DNA of 64,000 nucleotides from Gonatopus flavifemur (GCA_018340375.1 JAFFJZ010000003.1:19344001-19408000); one strand, 5' to 3'. Positions 26,301 through 36,519 are shown, numbered from the stretch's first letter. The notes: generated from the sequence alone by a model not told the origin. A program made the numbers and translations.

Positions 26301-29300
26301 TTATTTTGACCCGCTGAAATACGAATTCGAATTCGGGGTTTCAATAGCATATTCTACACATGAAAAAGTATCACGAACCCATGCTTTTTGAGTATGCTGC
26401 CATGCGTTAAAAGCGCGTTATAACAACAGCGTTAGGAGCGTGAAAGGCTTCCTTGCGTTTAGAGCATGCTTTTTCTCTCGGTGTAGGGATAAGCTGATTC
26501 TTCTCTCAGTGTTGATAATACTATTTGTAATGTTTTTTACCATTCAACGTGATTTGTAGATCAAATGTATACCATGATCTTGAAGACTGGAGAAATTTTA
26601 GTGAGTAATACGACTAAAAATCCGATGGAATTTAGGTATGTTTGAATATATAGATACCACATATTTAACAGTTTCATAAAACGCTGCTGACGGTCTGAGA
26701 AATGCCAGTAAATATTCGTTAATTAGGACGTTTTACGGTATCTGAAAATGCTTGTAGTTTTCTAAAATTTTGTTCAAGTAGAATGAATTACCTTCTCATT
26801 AAAACATCATTTTCACAACATTCTACTTGTAAATCTGAACAAATAATAGCGCAACCACCACGACTCTAAGCGTTTCAAATGGCCAGTGAAAATCTTTTAC
26901 CGTCCCCCTAGGGCCATCAGCGGTTCATTGAAATGCTAGCAATCATTTTTCAGAGGAAATAAAGTGCTAATACATCATAAAATCCTAGGCACGTTTGGAT
27001 AAACGATCGAACTATCGTCACGTGTGTTGTCGCTTATGAAGAATATGTGCCACTCAAAGAACCGAACTCTCCAGGTGAAAAATTCTATATCGGTATTCAA
27101 TATTACTGAGTTGCATAGAAAAATCTCCCTCCATGGAGGTCATCTGCAGATGAGGTATTATTAACCCACTTATATGGGGGCAAATGATCCCAGCTTCAAC
27201 TTGACTAAAATTTGAATGGGAGCGCTTATTAGGACCTATGCTTCCGTCTAGTAAAAGTTGGAGGTCTCTGTTGTAACTTCAATATACTATGGTTAATTAT
27301 TTTTGCTGTTTTTGTAGGAGAATATCGATTTGAGCCCATATAAGTGATAGGTGACTCTTAAGAGGTATCGCAATATTTGAATTTTCACTTCAATTAAATT
27401 GAAGACTGCAATTGTACGTTGTAAAAAAATGTAATGGTTTTACATTTTACATCAGTTATGGATTCCGTCCCGTAATCGGGGGGGGGGGGGGGATTGATTT
27501 TTCATAAAAACTATGAAGGTATTTTTCCCACTTTGAAAATTGTTTACACTTTTGACCGTTGAATCCTCTACAAAGGAAAAAAAAGGCCACTAAATCGTGG
27601 GGAAAAGTTCTCCATCGAAAGAAAAACGTTGCCGCCACCATTTTTTGAGGAAAAATTCCCCAGTTAATTGCTACAATGTACCCTATATTGAAAAAAAGAT
27701 AGAGAAAGAACTTTTCTTGAAAGGTACGTAATTGATATAAATTTAAAGTGAGTAAAATTTAGGTTAAAATTCTTTAATTTTATTTTCCAGCCTTCAGAAA
27801 TCATTGGGAAATTCAAAGTGCGTGGCAGTGCGCAATCTGAAGTCCGTAATTCATTATCAGTCACTTTACATTTGTATTAATTACGTACCTTTTAAGAAAA
27901 TTTCGCGCAAAATTGGACTTTTCCCATCCCCCCCTTCCTCATGCTTGAGTCCCCTTGAAGAAGAAAAAATTTGTATTTTGCAATTGTGGAATTTTCCCCG
28001 AAAAAATGGTGGCAGTGAAGTTCCTTTCTGGATGAGGAGCTTGTCCCAACAACATATTAGTCTCTCCAACCAATATTTCAGTTTAGCCGACGAAACTTTT
28101 TCATTTGATGTTGTTTTTGGTTATGGGAACAAAATGATTTTCTCCCTATGATTTGAAAAAATTCTCTACCAATTCCCTACAATCAAAGATCGTAATCCAG
28201 CAATGAAGTCAGAAAAAGCTTTTATAATGAAGCATTTTCTATTTCGATACAACACGAAATGAGCGAATAATTGAATTTCTATATTCACTTTGAGGATGTG
28301 ATTTCTTCAGAAAATTTTGGGAGAACTGCTACACGTTTTATTCGAGTCACAAAATCTTATCACCCAACTTTGTATTTTTTTCAGCGCCAAGATTGTACCA
28401 TCCAGTGAAAACTTGCATAATTCTTGGAACCGAAGATGGGAATCTTGTCGTTGTAAATCAGATTACTGGAGAATATGATTGCATTTATTCGGTTAGAATA
28501 TACGCGCTCGTATATGAAACACCTTTTCAAAACATTGGCAATTTATATTTAGGCTCATAAAGGATCTATTACCATACTGAAAGTATCAATAGCATCGCAC
28601 TGGGTCGTTTCTACGAGTCATGACAATTGTATCAAAGTTTGGAGAATTTTTCCTGATATTTCATTACCAATTGCACTGATCTTTACGTTATATGGCACTA
28701 TTCCTATCACACATCTCGCTGTAATGAAGTGAGTATGTTGACCGGATAATAAATGTTCATATATTTTTGAGAAAATATCATTTCTATTATGTGATTGCAG
28801 TGTTATCATCTGTTTTACGCATAATTCTACCAAGCCGCCTTCGTTGATAATGTACAATTTATGGGATAAAGGTATATCTTACGTTATTCATGCTCTCTTG
28901 ATAAATATTGAAAATTATCGGGTAGATTATATTTTGAGGGCACATTCTGCAGCCAAAATGCAACAATTTCCCATATGAAGAAAATTTTTTTCACGCGTTG
29001 TGCTTGAGATATGAGGATTTCTAGATTTTTCTTCAGATCCAAATCGCTCAAAAGCGTTGTTTTATTCTGAGTTACAGCGATTGGAAATTTTTTGGCGTTT
29101 AGCCAATCAGAAATCAGCAACTTCGAATTGTTATAACTCCAAAACAAAGAATGATAAGATGGTTTAATTTTTTTTTCAGAGATCCGTCGTGTTCCAACTT
29201 GACGAATGGTGTCAAGTTCAAGTATTTACTCTCTAAATTTCTTGGAGTGAAAATCCACTCCTGGAAACTGAGTTTTCACTCCATAAGAGTGAATTTTTAC

Positions 29301-32300
29301 TCTCTTGGAGTGAGGATTGCACTCTTAAAAGGTGAAATTTCACTCTGTTGGAGTAAGAATTACTCTTATGGAGTGAAAAGTCATTCTTTGAGAGTGGAAT
29401 CTCATTCTTCCTGGACTTGCAGTATTTTCACTCTTCGAGAGTGAATTTTTCACCCCAAGGAGTTTAAAGAGTAGCACACAACGCTTTTGAGCGATTTGGA
29501 TTTGAAAAGAAAACTAAAAATGCTCATATCTCAAGAACAAAGCCTCGAAAATTTCTTTTTCATACGAGATATTATTGCATTTTGACTGCAGAATATGTCC
29601 TTAAAATATAATCTACCCGACCCAAGTAGAAAAATTAACTAAATTATATATAATATAATATATAAAGGTATATTGAATTATATATAAATTGTACATAATT
29701 TAAAAATTTTTCCCCATTCGGATAGTTACATAAATAATTATATCAACTTTTCATATCCATTCCCATATGTAACTATTCATGTTCCTCGTCTTTTATGCAA
29801 TTCCATCAAATAAAGCTAAATAGTTTTATTGTTTTTATATGGACTTGTTATTCTTTTTCATATTTTTCAAATTCTTTTTATTAAGCGACACTAAGTGTGA
29901 TCAATTTCATTACAGCTCGATTGGAACATCATAATTCTTACGATCACGCAGAGGAAATTTCAGATCTCGCATCATTAGAATCATTAGAAATATGTGCAAC
30001 TTCTTCGTTGGATAAAACTATTCGTATATGGGATCGGCAAAATATGCTCCTTAGGGTAATGATTCCAATCATCATTCTTTTTCTTGTAGTCCCGATTTTA
30101 TTATCTTCTTCTTACAACAAACTTGTTCGAGTGGCTTGAATATATCAGAACGTATAGCATGTATACGAATATTCGTATTTTTTTCCTAATTTTTCCACTT
30201 TTTGTAATACGGAGTCTTTTTCCGAAAAAAAACATGGAAATTTGGAAATTTCATGTGGATTCATTGTTAACTGAACGAGATGCATGAAGTTATGTGAACT
30301 TGAAATTCTGGATCGGGGGAAATTTTTAGTTGCACTTTGAGGTTAGATGGGTATTTTTTTAGAAAATTCAATATGGCGGATGGCTGGGGGCCAAGTACGG
30401 ATTTAGAAATTCTCTGTCCCTCTTAAATCGACGTGCGTAACAAAGGACAACGACAATTGCGGATACATTTATCGATGGTGGTACATTTATCACCTGATCT
30501 CTTATTTTTTCACATTTCTTCGTTGACGCGACAATTTTTTATACACAAAAATTAACTATGAATTATCTTTGAAAAACATCGCAGTTTCTCTGTAAAAACT
30601 CTGAGAATCTACACGCAGAGAAAAATTCTTGCTGAAAAAGCGATTCCGAAAAATCTGCTTTGCTGACTTATCAAAACGGTTACTGTTACAGCAAAAATAT
30701 TGCTATTTTGGCCAGATATTCGTTAATTCAGTCAAATTTTCTAGCCGTCAGAATTCATCTATAATTCCGGATTGCTGAATAGCGAGCAAGATTTTTGCTG
30801 TAATATCAAATTTTTTGCTAATTCAGTAACTCTTTTTCTCCGAGTGTGTGAAATTTTGATGAAAAATGTAATACATTTGGAACATTCTGTACCGACCTCT
30901 CTCAGTATTTTTTCAGAGCTTATACACATTTTTTCATTCTTCATCTCAAGTCTGACGAAACTCTGATACATCTCCAACACCTTTCTGACCATTGAAAAAT
31001 TCACAAATTCTATAAATACATTCACGTGCTTCATTCAAATATCATGTGTGACAGAGTGTTTGAAAATTAAAACATTTTTTGTCAATAGTCGGAAAAATTT
31101 TATAAATGTATCAAACTTTCTTCTAGCAAAAAAAAATGAAAGAACTTACAAATTCTGAAAGAGATCTGTACAAAATGTTCCAAATTTCAGCGACATATTT
31201 ACATACGAGAATTCTCAAATTTCCATGTTTTACCAGACAAAATTGGGAACGACGTACCTTTTTGTACGTTGAAAAAGATCAAAATTGCGTCGTTCTGGAC
31301 CTTGACGGATTAAATGATTCATAAAAAAAAAAGAAATAAAAGATAATGTATATTTTTTCTTTAGATATTGAAAATAAATGCTTGGGCACATAATATTGGC
31401 TTTTCATCTGCTCGTGGGGATATAGTGTTTGGAGCTGGTAAACATTTATATCAAATTCCTTTCAATAATCGTAAGTCTAATTCCATTTATAATACAATAC
31501 TCGTTATTTTAAATAAAATTCCATCAACGAAATATTGTGGTATTTCTTAAGGGGATACCAGCGACCCCTGACGATGCAATTCGAGCCAAATCTTTTCTGT
31601 CAAGTTATTCGAGAATAAAGGAATGAAATCAACAAAGGATAGCCTGTTTAGAGCGATATTTCGATTTTATTGCTCGATTTTCGATCAATTTGTCAGAATA
31701 GTTTTGGTTGTGTCTTTTCCTAACTGATGATTCTGGTTGCATCTTCAGGGGTCACTGGTATCACCTTGAATTAGAAAATTAAATCGTAAAACCTGCCAAC
31801 AGTATTTAAACAAATGATATGATTATTAGGAATCAGCCCCTGTCTAAAATATTTGAATCGAATTCAATCGAAAGTTACATCAGCATGTTGTTATCTCTCA
31901 ATTATGAATGTTCTCAGTCATTGCACGTTTTCTTTCGTTGCTCCAAAGCTTTTCACATATTTAATTCTCTATTTTCCAACCGACATTTCTCCTAATTCTT
32001 TCGATTCCATATTTCAATGATTTCTTGACTTTCAATGGTTGAACTATTATTGGAAATTCCATAAGATTCTCAGATAACACACCAAAGTCTTTCATCGTCA
32101 TGAAGTAATCAGTCTTAATTTCTACATATCTACCACAACCCTTATCTTGTATAATTTGCTTCATATAACTTAATCTAGGTCTACCTTTGCGAGTTTTACC
32201 ATTCATTTTTCCTTTTAATATTGTTTTCAATAAACTATCATGCCTTAATGTGAGGCTTATTACATTACTTCTTCTTCTCACGACATGTTTCAAAAGACTT

Positions 32301-34579
32301 TTTGTTTCATTTACCTACTCAAGCACTTCTTCATTTTTTACTTTCACTATCCACTTTATTCTAAGCATCCTTCTATAACAGCACATTTCAAAAGCTTCGA
32401 GTCTTCGTTGGTCCATTTTTCCAATTGTCCAAGTTTCGCAACCATATAATGCTGTGCTTCAAACGTAACTCTTCACAAATTTCTTCCTTACCGCTAAGCT
32501 AATATTCTTCGAACATAGCAACTGTTTCTTTTGGTGGAAAGCCTGTTTTCCTTGTTCTATTCTTGCTCTTATATCTTTCCGTAATTATACTTCCTAGATA
32601 TTTCAATTCTTTCACTTGCTGAATTGTCTCTGCATTTATTTTGATTTTCGTTCTTCTTGATGTTTTCGCTGTTGTACAAATCATGAATTTTGTTTTGTCC
32701 TTATTTATATTCATACAATAGTTTTCTAGTAATATTGTTTTCATCGTGTTGAGAATATTTTCTAACTCAGCACCACTCGTAACTGATATAGCTATGTCAT
32801 CCGCAAATCTCAACATGCTTACATTTTCTCCTTGAATCTGTAATTTCAATTGCACTTGCTCCTTCACTTCGTTCATCGCTTCTTCTATGTACAAATTGAG
32901 AATCAATGGTGATAGTGAGCATCCTTGTCTCACCCCTCTTTCAATTTGTGCTTCTCCTTCTTGACCCTCTATTTCTATCAAACACAAAAGTCACTAATGA
33001 ATTTTAAAAACACTTCCTGAATTCCTTTAGAATCTATTAGCGGTTCTATGATATTCGTGTTTGACATGGGTTCTTAATACATGTTCTGCACGCAAAATCA
33101 AAATTTGTGGAAAAAATCCTTATACGTGTTACACAGTTTCACAGTATCGTACAGAATGTTTTTCATGTTTAAGGAATTAATACTGCAAAGATTGTAGAAA
33201 TGTGATTTCATCTCATAAAAATAATTGCCCAAGATATGAGGAAAATTTGAGAACAAAACTTCAATGGAATGAATATATTCTGTTCCTTTGAAGATCTCAC
33301 AGAGCGGTATAAACAAAGGATCTTAAGACAGGGAATATCCAAATCTAAGGGAGAAGATGGAATACAAGAAGATAGGAATTACAAAATTTATGAAGATGAA
33401 CTGGATAGAGAAATATTATTACATCCTGTGAGCAGTGTACCTCTCGGCTCTTTAGATGCTACTAAAGCCCAAGCGACAAGCTTGGACAGAATTATGCTGG
33501 AATACAAGAGTTCTCAATACAAATACAGAGATGAAGGTAACATTTTGCATATTCAAGTGAAAACGCAGATGATAGGATGTTAATATATATTCAATATATG
33601 GCTCATAAAATGCTCTTCTCCGAAAACCAGATGTGATCTATTTTTACTAGGTCATATATATGAACTTTTATTGAAATAAAATAAAAAGAATATATTTTAT
33701 GAATATATTTAGCGACAGGAATGAAACTTTCTTCGCAGATATACTAGGTATAAAACACGGCGTAACAAAAGGAATCAAACACGTGCCTAACAAAGGGTTG
33801 ATGAATTATGAAGCATGGAAAAAATATATTCAAGAACTTTACGAATCATTGATGAAACCGCAAACCAATATACCACCACATGATATCTGGAATGAAGTTG
33901 ATAAATCCTCGAAGATGAAAAAATCTTACAACGCAGCAGAAATATTCAGAATGAATTACGGTATCTTTCCGCAGAGAGAAAATCATTTCGAAACAATGAC
34001 AATCATTTTCTTGGTCATAGGTTACAGTATGGAAGATCTTGCGGAGGATGTATTTGCATCGGAAATCATGGAGAAATTGAATGCTCCGATATACGGTTTC
34101 CATCCTAATTCTCTTTTACATAAAAAGATGGATGAGAAACCTGTAGAACCACCTCGACATGAATCTATCAAAAAACCTACATTAAAATATGTTTACCCTC
34201 CAGAATTTTATGAGGTAAGTTCAATTTAATAGGGGATACTATCACCGTGATACCAGTAACATCGTTCATCCTCAACTCTGAGAATGCTTTAATGAAATTA
34301 AAATATTGCTCTGTGAACATTGACTGTGAAGTACTTGCAAATAGTCTGTTCACTAGTATTCGCTATTCGATTCGATATGCGTTCCATTTACATATACATT
34401 ATCCGGATTAAAAAACATGTATACAGAATTCAATCAATGAGATTTATAGCTAAACCTATCTCATTCTTCAGGTGAAAGGGATAGAAGATAATCGTGAAAG
34501 CATGACAGGAATGGATCTGAAAGCATTAGCAGCTTTAGAAGCAATAGGAGCGCTAGAAACTGAAACAGCAGCACTGTAA
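14351..34579 (+). CDS. WD40-repeat protein, 1000 aa, 18 exons (WDR97-like?)
   Basis: Exons: 14351-14548, 17995-18279, 18903-19023, 19112-19267, 19494-19685, 20634-20785, 21379-21512, 24596-24771, 26560-26635, 26989-27074, 28385-28491, 28553-28728, 28801-28871, 29916-30055, 31365-31470, 33294-33536, 33739-34214, 34472-34579. All use GT/AG and phases close exactly to 1000 residues. The start follows an in-frame TGA at 14342. WD40-type blades are visible: GEDSVLHVW (about residue 354-361), SSDNSIRLL, GTEDGNLVVV, STSHDNCIKVW and SSLDKTIRIWD (ending about 683). The last 270 residues are charged and non-repetitive, ending in an alanine-rich helix-like tail. No signal peptide or membrane segment is obvious. 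The blade style and long C-terminus resemble large WD proteins such as WDR97/WDR87, but I cannot fix the family. Exons 19112-19267 and 19494-19685 have the weakest splice sites. Larger introns are full of repeats. Confidence 0.82.
14597..14716. mobile_element. 120-bp hairpin element with AACAGCACA ends, copy 1
   Basis: The left end GCCCTAACAGCACA pairs with the right end TGTGCTGTACGGGC. The interior carries several CCACGTGGA palindromes. It lies 48 bp into intron 1 of the WD40 gene, so an open frame that seems to continue exon 1 through it is not real. A second copy is at 15044-15161. Confidence 0.75.
15044..15161. mobile_element. 118-bp hairpin element with AACAGCACA ends, copy 2
   Basis: It matches 14597-14716 along its full length with roughly a dozen differences, including the same ends and CCACGTGGA palindromes. 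Same orientation as copy 1, 330 bp apart, in the same intron. Confidence 0.75.
15162..15265. repeat. Dispersed repeat, second copy at 39770-39877
   Basis: Shares AATTATTCG-AACAGTCTCATTTGGAG, TTCTAAGCGT, GATTTTCCA and CCTCTTGTGTTGCT blocks, in order, with 39770-39877. There the sequence is one arm of a hairpin element, so this copy may be a half element. Confidence 0.65.
15357..15590. repeat. Dispersed 230-bp repeat, second copy at 37705-37935
   Basis: AATCCATAGAATCTGA, GGGATTTGGTCA, AATCACATTGAAAAAA, AATAGGATTTGGTC and GAGATTTGGCGAGAATCAA-type blocks occur in the same order and spacing in both copies. The repeat also contains internal near-duplicates of GATTTGGTCRGAACATT. Confidence 0.75.
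15601..15710. mobile_element. Hairpin element with AGACAGCACAACGTG end
   Basis: GACAGCACAACGTG at the left and CATTGTGCTGTTATAGG at the right are inverted. The interior has repeated GAACGT blocks. A shorter relative at 37191-37260 shares AGCACAACGTGCCACTGGAA and CCCAGAGACACATTG. Confidence 0.65.
15798..16682. mobile_element. Large foldback element, about 885 bp, with long near-identical arms
   Basis: The arms run inward from GAAAAAAAGATTAGAT (about 15800) and its inverse near 16675. The inner 280 bp on each side, from CCCGTATGGAAATATTTCGC (15908-15927) to the loop near 16230, are almost identical reverse complements. The arms are rich in CTCTGAGAAACTCTGA motifs. There is no coding capacity. 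Transcribed as part of intron 1 of the WD40 gene it would form a long RNA hairpin. Confidence 0.85.
16729..17865. mobile_element. 1.14-kb foldback element with nested palindromes
   Basis: The outer ends TCCCAACGAACA (16729-16740) and TGTTCATTGGGA (17854-17865) are inverted. Then come ATATCTTTTAGATAT-rich arms, an inverted segment of about 75 bp (around 17040-17115 against 17600-17683, containing ACTAATCCATATATGAATTG), and an inner one (17167-17243 against 17383-17461). An extra palindromic triplet of TGTAGAAGGAATAAATTTTT-type sequence at 17498-17590 looks like a later insertion in one arm. Confidence 0.8.
18720..18795. repeat. GTCGGAGTCG-type repeat
   Basis: GAGGAGTCGGAGTTGATG followed by CGACTCCGACTCCACAGCCC forms a short inverted pair in intron 2 of the WD40 gene. 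The GACTCCGACTCCACAGCCCTG end looks like a common insect repeat end (from memory, unverified). Confidence 0.4.
19880..19972. repeat. Dispersed repeat, second copy at 63909-63996
   Basis: TTGCTGAAGTTT-AATCGTTTATT-AAACGAATTGG and CTCAGCTGT...CTTGCAGTACATTT occur in the same order at the right edge of the window. Probably the outer part of the adjoining foldback family. Confidence 0.65.
19974..20322. mobile_element. Foldback element with GAGCAAAAGCGA-rich arms
   Basis: Arms of about 140 bp (19975-20140 and 20185-20322) are near-perfect reverse complements, including AGAGCAACCACAGCAATCTC. It sits in the 19686-20633 intron of the WD40 gene. The flank just to the left (19880-19972) is repeated at the right edge of the window. 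Confidence 0.8.
22905..23130. repeat. Tandem repeat, unit about 133 bp; third unit at 24170
   Basis: CTAGCGCAGAATAATCGCAG near 22910 and CTAGCACAGAATAATTGGAG near 23045 start two related units that share TTTCAAAG and GAGACAT blocks. A third, GTAGAATAATCGACGCCCGG near 24185, lies beyond the nested element at 23152-24140. Confidence 0.55.
23152..24140. mobile_element. Inverted-repeat element split by a second insertion
   Basis: The outer parts (23152-23265 and 24025-24140) match, in order, the uninterrupted element at 54565-54800: TTTTTTAGATTGAAAGGAA at the left, TTCAAATTGAAACAG at the junction, TTGAATCCGAAG after it, and TATCAGAATGAGGGCAAA at the right. Within the element, the CCTCATTCTAA and its inverse near the other end make the inverted repeat. 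Confidence 0.75.
23266..24024. mobile_element. 759-bp element inserted in the previous one, CAGGWCCTGA-rich
   Basis: The ends are inverted: CCCTAGTAGAAATTTTGA (from 23266) and TCAAATTTCTACTAGGG (to 24024). The interior contains at least six imperfect CAGGWCCTGATC palindromes. The junction with the host element falls where the intact copy at 54565-54800 is uninterrupted. Confidence 0.75.
24361..24480. mobile_element. 120-bp MITE with TACACGGAGAAA ends
   Basis: TACACGGAGAAA at 24361 and TTTCTCCGTGTA-type sequence ending at 24480 are inverted. Similar ends delimit elements at 47994-48299, 30611-30850 and 62990-63292. Confidence 0.7.
25085..25435. repeat. Cluster of degenerate CCAGCTGGGATTCC repeats
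   Basis: About ten imperfect units of roughly GGAATYCCAGYTGGAATT, mostly palindromic, ending near ACTTTTGTAACAGGG. A minus-strand open frame of 115 codons here is only the repeat being read as protein. Confidence 0.65.
25523..25990. mobile_element. 468-bp foldback element with nested arms
   Basis: The outer arms ACGATAGAAACCGATTG (25523) and CAATCGGTTTCTATCGTTC (to 25990) pair. Inside them, GGTAGTATGCGATAAGCCCG pairs with the region at 25860-25890. A central pair, AAAATGGAAAATTAATC and GATTAATTTTCCATTTTA, flanks the loop. It lies in the 24772-26559 intron of the WD40 gene. Confidence 0.8.
25982..26350 (-). pseudogene. Possible fragment of a transposon-encoded protein
   Basis: An open minus-strand frame of about 120 codons contains GRKVVEIAAYIAAGILNEGD and VLKIMYDLGI. 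This is reminiscent of a conserved segment in repeat-encoded animal proteins in which a VGRKVLE-type motif precedes a NEG...ILKKLGI motif. There is no start context, no domain that I can name, and it overlaps a foldback by nine bases. The call rests on resemblance from memory and may be wrong. Confidence 0.25.
27163..27353. mobile_element. 191-bp inverted-repeat element
   Basis: CCCACTTATATGGG at 27165-27178 and CCCATATAAGTG at 27335-27346 are inverted, with similarity continuing into CAAATGA / TCGATTTG. It lies in the 27075-28384 intron. Confidence 0.65.
27478..27492. repeat. Run of 15 G
   Basis: Uninterrupted G homopolymer in AT-rich DNA; its length is prone to assembly error. Confidence 0.8.
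27590..28060. mobile_element. Foldback element with GCCACCATTTTTT arms
   Basis: GCCGCCACCATTTTTTGAGG at about 27631 pairs with the AAAAAATGGTGGCAGTG region ending near 28017. Further in, AAAGGTACGTAATTGATA pairs with TATTAATTACGTACCTTTT. The loop is near 27780. The CACCATTTTTTAGGAGAAAA block recurs at 37943. Confidence 0.65.
28912..29632. mobile_element. 720-bp foldback element with GAGTGAAA-rich loop
   Basis: The arms start GGGTAGATTATATTTTGAGG (28919) and are mirrored by the segment ending ATATAATCTACCC (about 29620). They share CAAATCGCTCAAAAGCG and CTTGAGATATGAG. The loop (29220-29470) is a string of imperfect GAGTGAAAWTTCACTC palindromes. It lies in the 28872-29915 intron. Confidence 0.75.
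30611..30850. mobile_element. 240-bp element with ACACGCAGAGAAAAA / TTTTTCTCCGAGTGTGT ends
   Basis: Terminal inverted similarity plus inner TGCTGAA/TTCAG and TTTTTGCT segments. Same end style as 24361-24480. Confidence 0.55.
30850..31205. repeat. Partial copy of the 15.8-kb foldback family
   Basis: GAAATTTTGATGAAAAATGTAA-like sequence, AACATTCTGTACCGACCTCT, AATCCTATAAATACATTC-like and a CAAAATGTTCCAAATTTCAG segment correspond in order to the foldbacks at 15798-16682 and 3482-3970. The arms are diverged and incomplete. Confidence 0.5.
31549..31768. mobile_element. 220-bp MITE, ends GGGGATACCAGCGACCCC
   Basis: The left end AAGGGGATACCAGCGACCCC continues as TGACGATGCAA. Its mirror at the right, TGCATCTTCAGGGGTCACTG plus GTATCACC, gives about 28 bp of inverted repeat. 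It lies in the 31471-33293 intron. A fragment of the same end is at 34231-34265. Confidence 0.7.
31955..33000 (-). mobile_element. Dead non-LTR retrotransposon fragment (reverse transcriptase)
   Basis: The minus strand from 32987 reads RGVRQGCSLSPLILNLYIEE and then LRFADDIAIS, the conserved reverse-transcriptase block with the catalytic ADD. Further on, CNMNKDKT-like and LKYLG motifs follow, and then YGCETWTIGKMDQRRLEAFE in another frame. The region ends with a HVVRRRS...LLKTILKGKMNGK-RKGRPRL tail typical of insect endonuclease-reverse transcriptase elements. Frameshifts and an in-frame TAG near 32315 break it, and the 5' part is missing. It is antisense inside a WD40-gene intron. Confidence 0.85.
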
Positions 34580-34739
34580 AGAATTTTCAAATGGAAGCAT
34601 GGATTATGAATATGTGTGAACACATATTTATTGTTTTATACTACTTAATTGATTATTTGTCACATATTTACACAAGTATACACAAATATTATAAAAGTAT
34701 TGAACATATTTACACTATTCGATTCATCGAGCGTTCTTA
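34580..34739. other. 160-bp shared 3' interval of two convergent genes
   Basis: Both stop codons (TAA at 34577-34579 plus; TAA at 34740-34742 minus) face this interval, so the 3' UTRs must be short or overlap. AT-rich; no separate feature seen. Confidence 0.7.
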
Positions 34740-36147
34740 TTATTCTTCCTCCTGGATACACTTTTCGACCAATTCACGTAAATTAGGGTTCTCCATTGCA
34801 GCTGCTATTCTTTCTTTGTCATTAATTTGTTTATTAACTGGAAATAAAGTGAATTATTTGACAAGTATTCGTACGACTTATCGCACAGACTATAAAGTGA
34901 TAAGTTCTAATCGTCGATAGGAACCAAAATATCAGCTGTGGACGTGATTCCATAAAAAAAAACTCCAAAGAACTTGGGAAAATATATGGATTCTCATTAT
35001 AAAATAGTTGAATTTATGTCAGAATGACATAATGACAAACTTTATCGACATTTGAAAGATATACTATAGCCAATGCTGAAATGTTTGTTATACTGTGAGC
35101 AAAGATCGATGCAAAATTCCAATCGAAAGGAGATCAATGACATCCAAGTTGATGAAAATCAAAATGTTTATAACATGTAACTCTTACTTTCTTCCTCCGT
35201 AGAATGAGCACCTTCCTTGATATAAATATCCAATTTGAATGACGCTACCAAATGACGTTCTAATTTCACTCTGATGCACAACCCTATGAGCGTAGCTAAA
35301 GAACAATGAGGTACGGTTGGATTAAACTCTACTCGAATCACAGATACTCCTTTTGGGGTGGATTCGCAAATACTGACACCTTCTTCGTACACCACATGTA
35401 AATCTTCTAACGTTTGTGGTTTTTCAGGATCTGCGATTGTTCGCAATAAATCTGTGTATAATCAAAACTCCTATTATCAAACAGAAAGAATTTTCTTCTC
35501 TAAATGTTAATGATGTTGCAAAGATTTTATGAAATATTTGTCAATAAAAATATTCTTCTCGAATTGAGACAAATATAGATTTAAAATGTAAGATAAATAA
35601 AGGATATATTTCAATCTCCTTTTGACTTTTAGTTAGCAAAAATATACGAGTCATCAATGTTTTAAGGTTATAAAGTTTGCGATCTCTTTGTTTTTTTGAG
35701 CATAGATGGAATAAATATCAAGAGTTTAAATTAGATTTGTACAACGCTCGATGAAAAATTTCGAATATACCGAATTTTGATGGTCATAAATTCAAAATTC
35801 ACATTGGTTCAATTGTCAATTGATTCGAAAGAAGAGAAAAACTGATCGCGGAAGTTGTGTTGTTTTTGTTCGAGACAGTTCAATAATGAGATCTGATATT
35901 CCTTACAAAATACAAAATTGAAAGAACATACGTTAATCGAGCAAAATTTTTGTTCGAATAACGTGATCGGTATATTGAAAGAATGTTTACCATAAACAGA
36001 CTCTTTGAGTTCTGTTTCCGTTTTGAGTAACAAAACACTCTGATTTTTTGCTCTCAAAAGATCTTCCGCAGTACCCATGATTCGTTCTGGCAGTACACCA
36101 TCTTTTATCTTCTCTCCAACAGATAATTTACGAAAGAATGATAACAT
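34740..36147 (-). CDS. CIAO2A: CIAO2A (galla-1), MIP18-family iron-sulphur assembly factor
   Basis: MIP18 proteins work with CIAO1 and MMS19 in cytosolic iron-sulphur protein assembly; the A-type paralogue is linked to iron regulatory protein maturation. Exons: 36147-35991, 35451-35188, 34837-34740, phases 1 and 1, giving 172 residues, about the usual length. Recognisable blocks are [19 protein letters not shown] (about 52-70), [20 protein letters not shown] (about 96-115, with the conserved Cys at about 102), [28 protein letters not shown] and the C-terminal EKCIQEEE. The [15 protein letters not shown] region and STEEEINKQ favour the A over the B paralogue. The N-terminal 50 residues are variable, and a second Met at about 24 could also be used. 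The gene converges with the WD40 gene, 160 bp apart. Confidence 0.93.
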
Positions 36148-36519
36148 TTTTGTTTACAATTTCATCAATACAAGTTGCATATTAAATAATCATAATTCAA
36201 AATTGGATAAACAAAGTACAAGTTATAATTCCCTGCTACTCATGGTAATCATGTTGCATGACGTGGGAGTTTTGGAAGTGTTGTAAAATGGGACGTCGAA
36301 ACTTGATTCAACGGGTTGGTTCACATCGGAGATGTTCGATAACATCAGCGGTCAACTACGAATTTTTTTCCCATGGATCGACGAATCGTAAGACACCTTT
36401 AAATGGAATTCCCAACAAGAGAACCTGAAAAATTCGTAGGTCGACACCGCTGAACAACACGAGACGAAGATTTTGTACCAATGGAATTTCGTTTTTAAAA
36501 GTAGAGGCATGCGTAGGTT

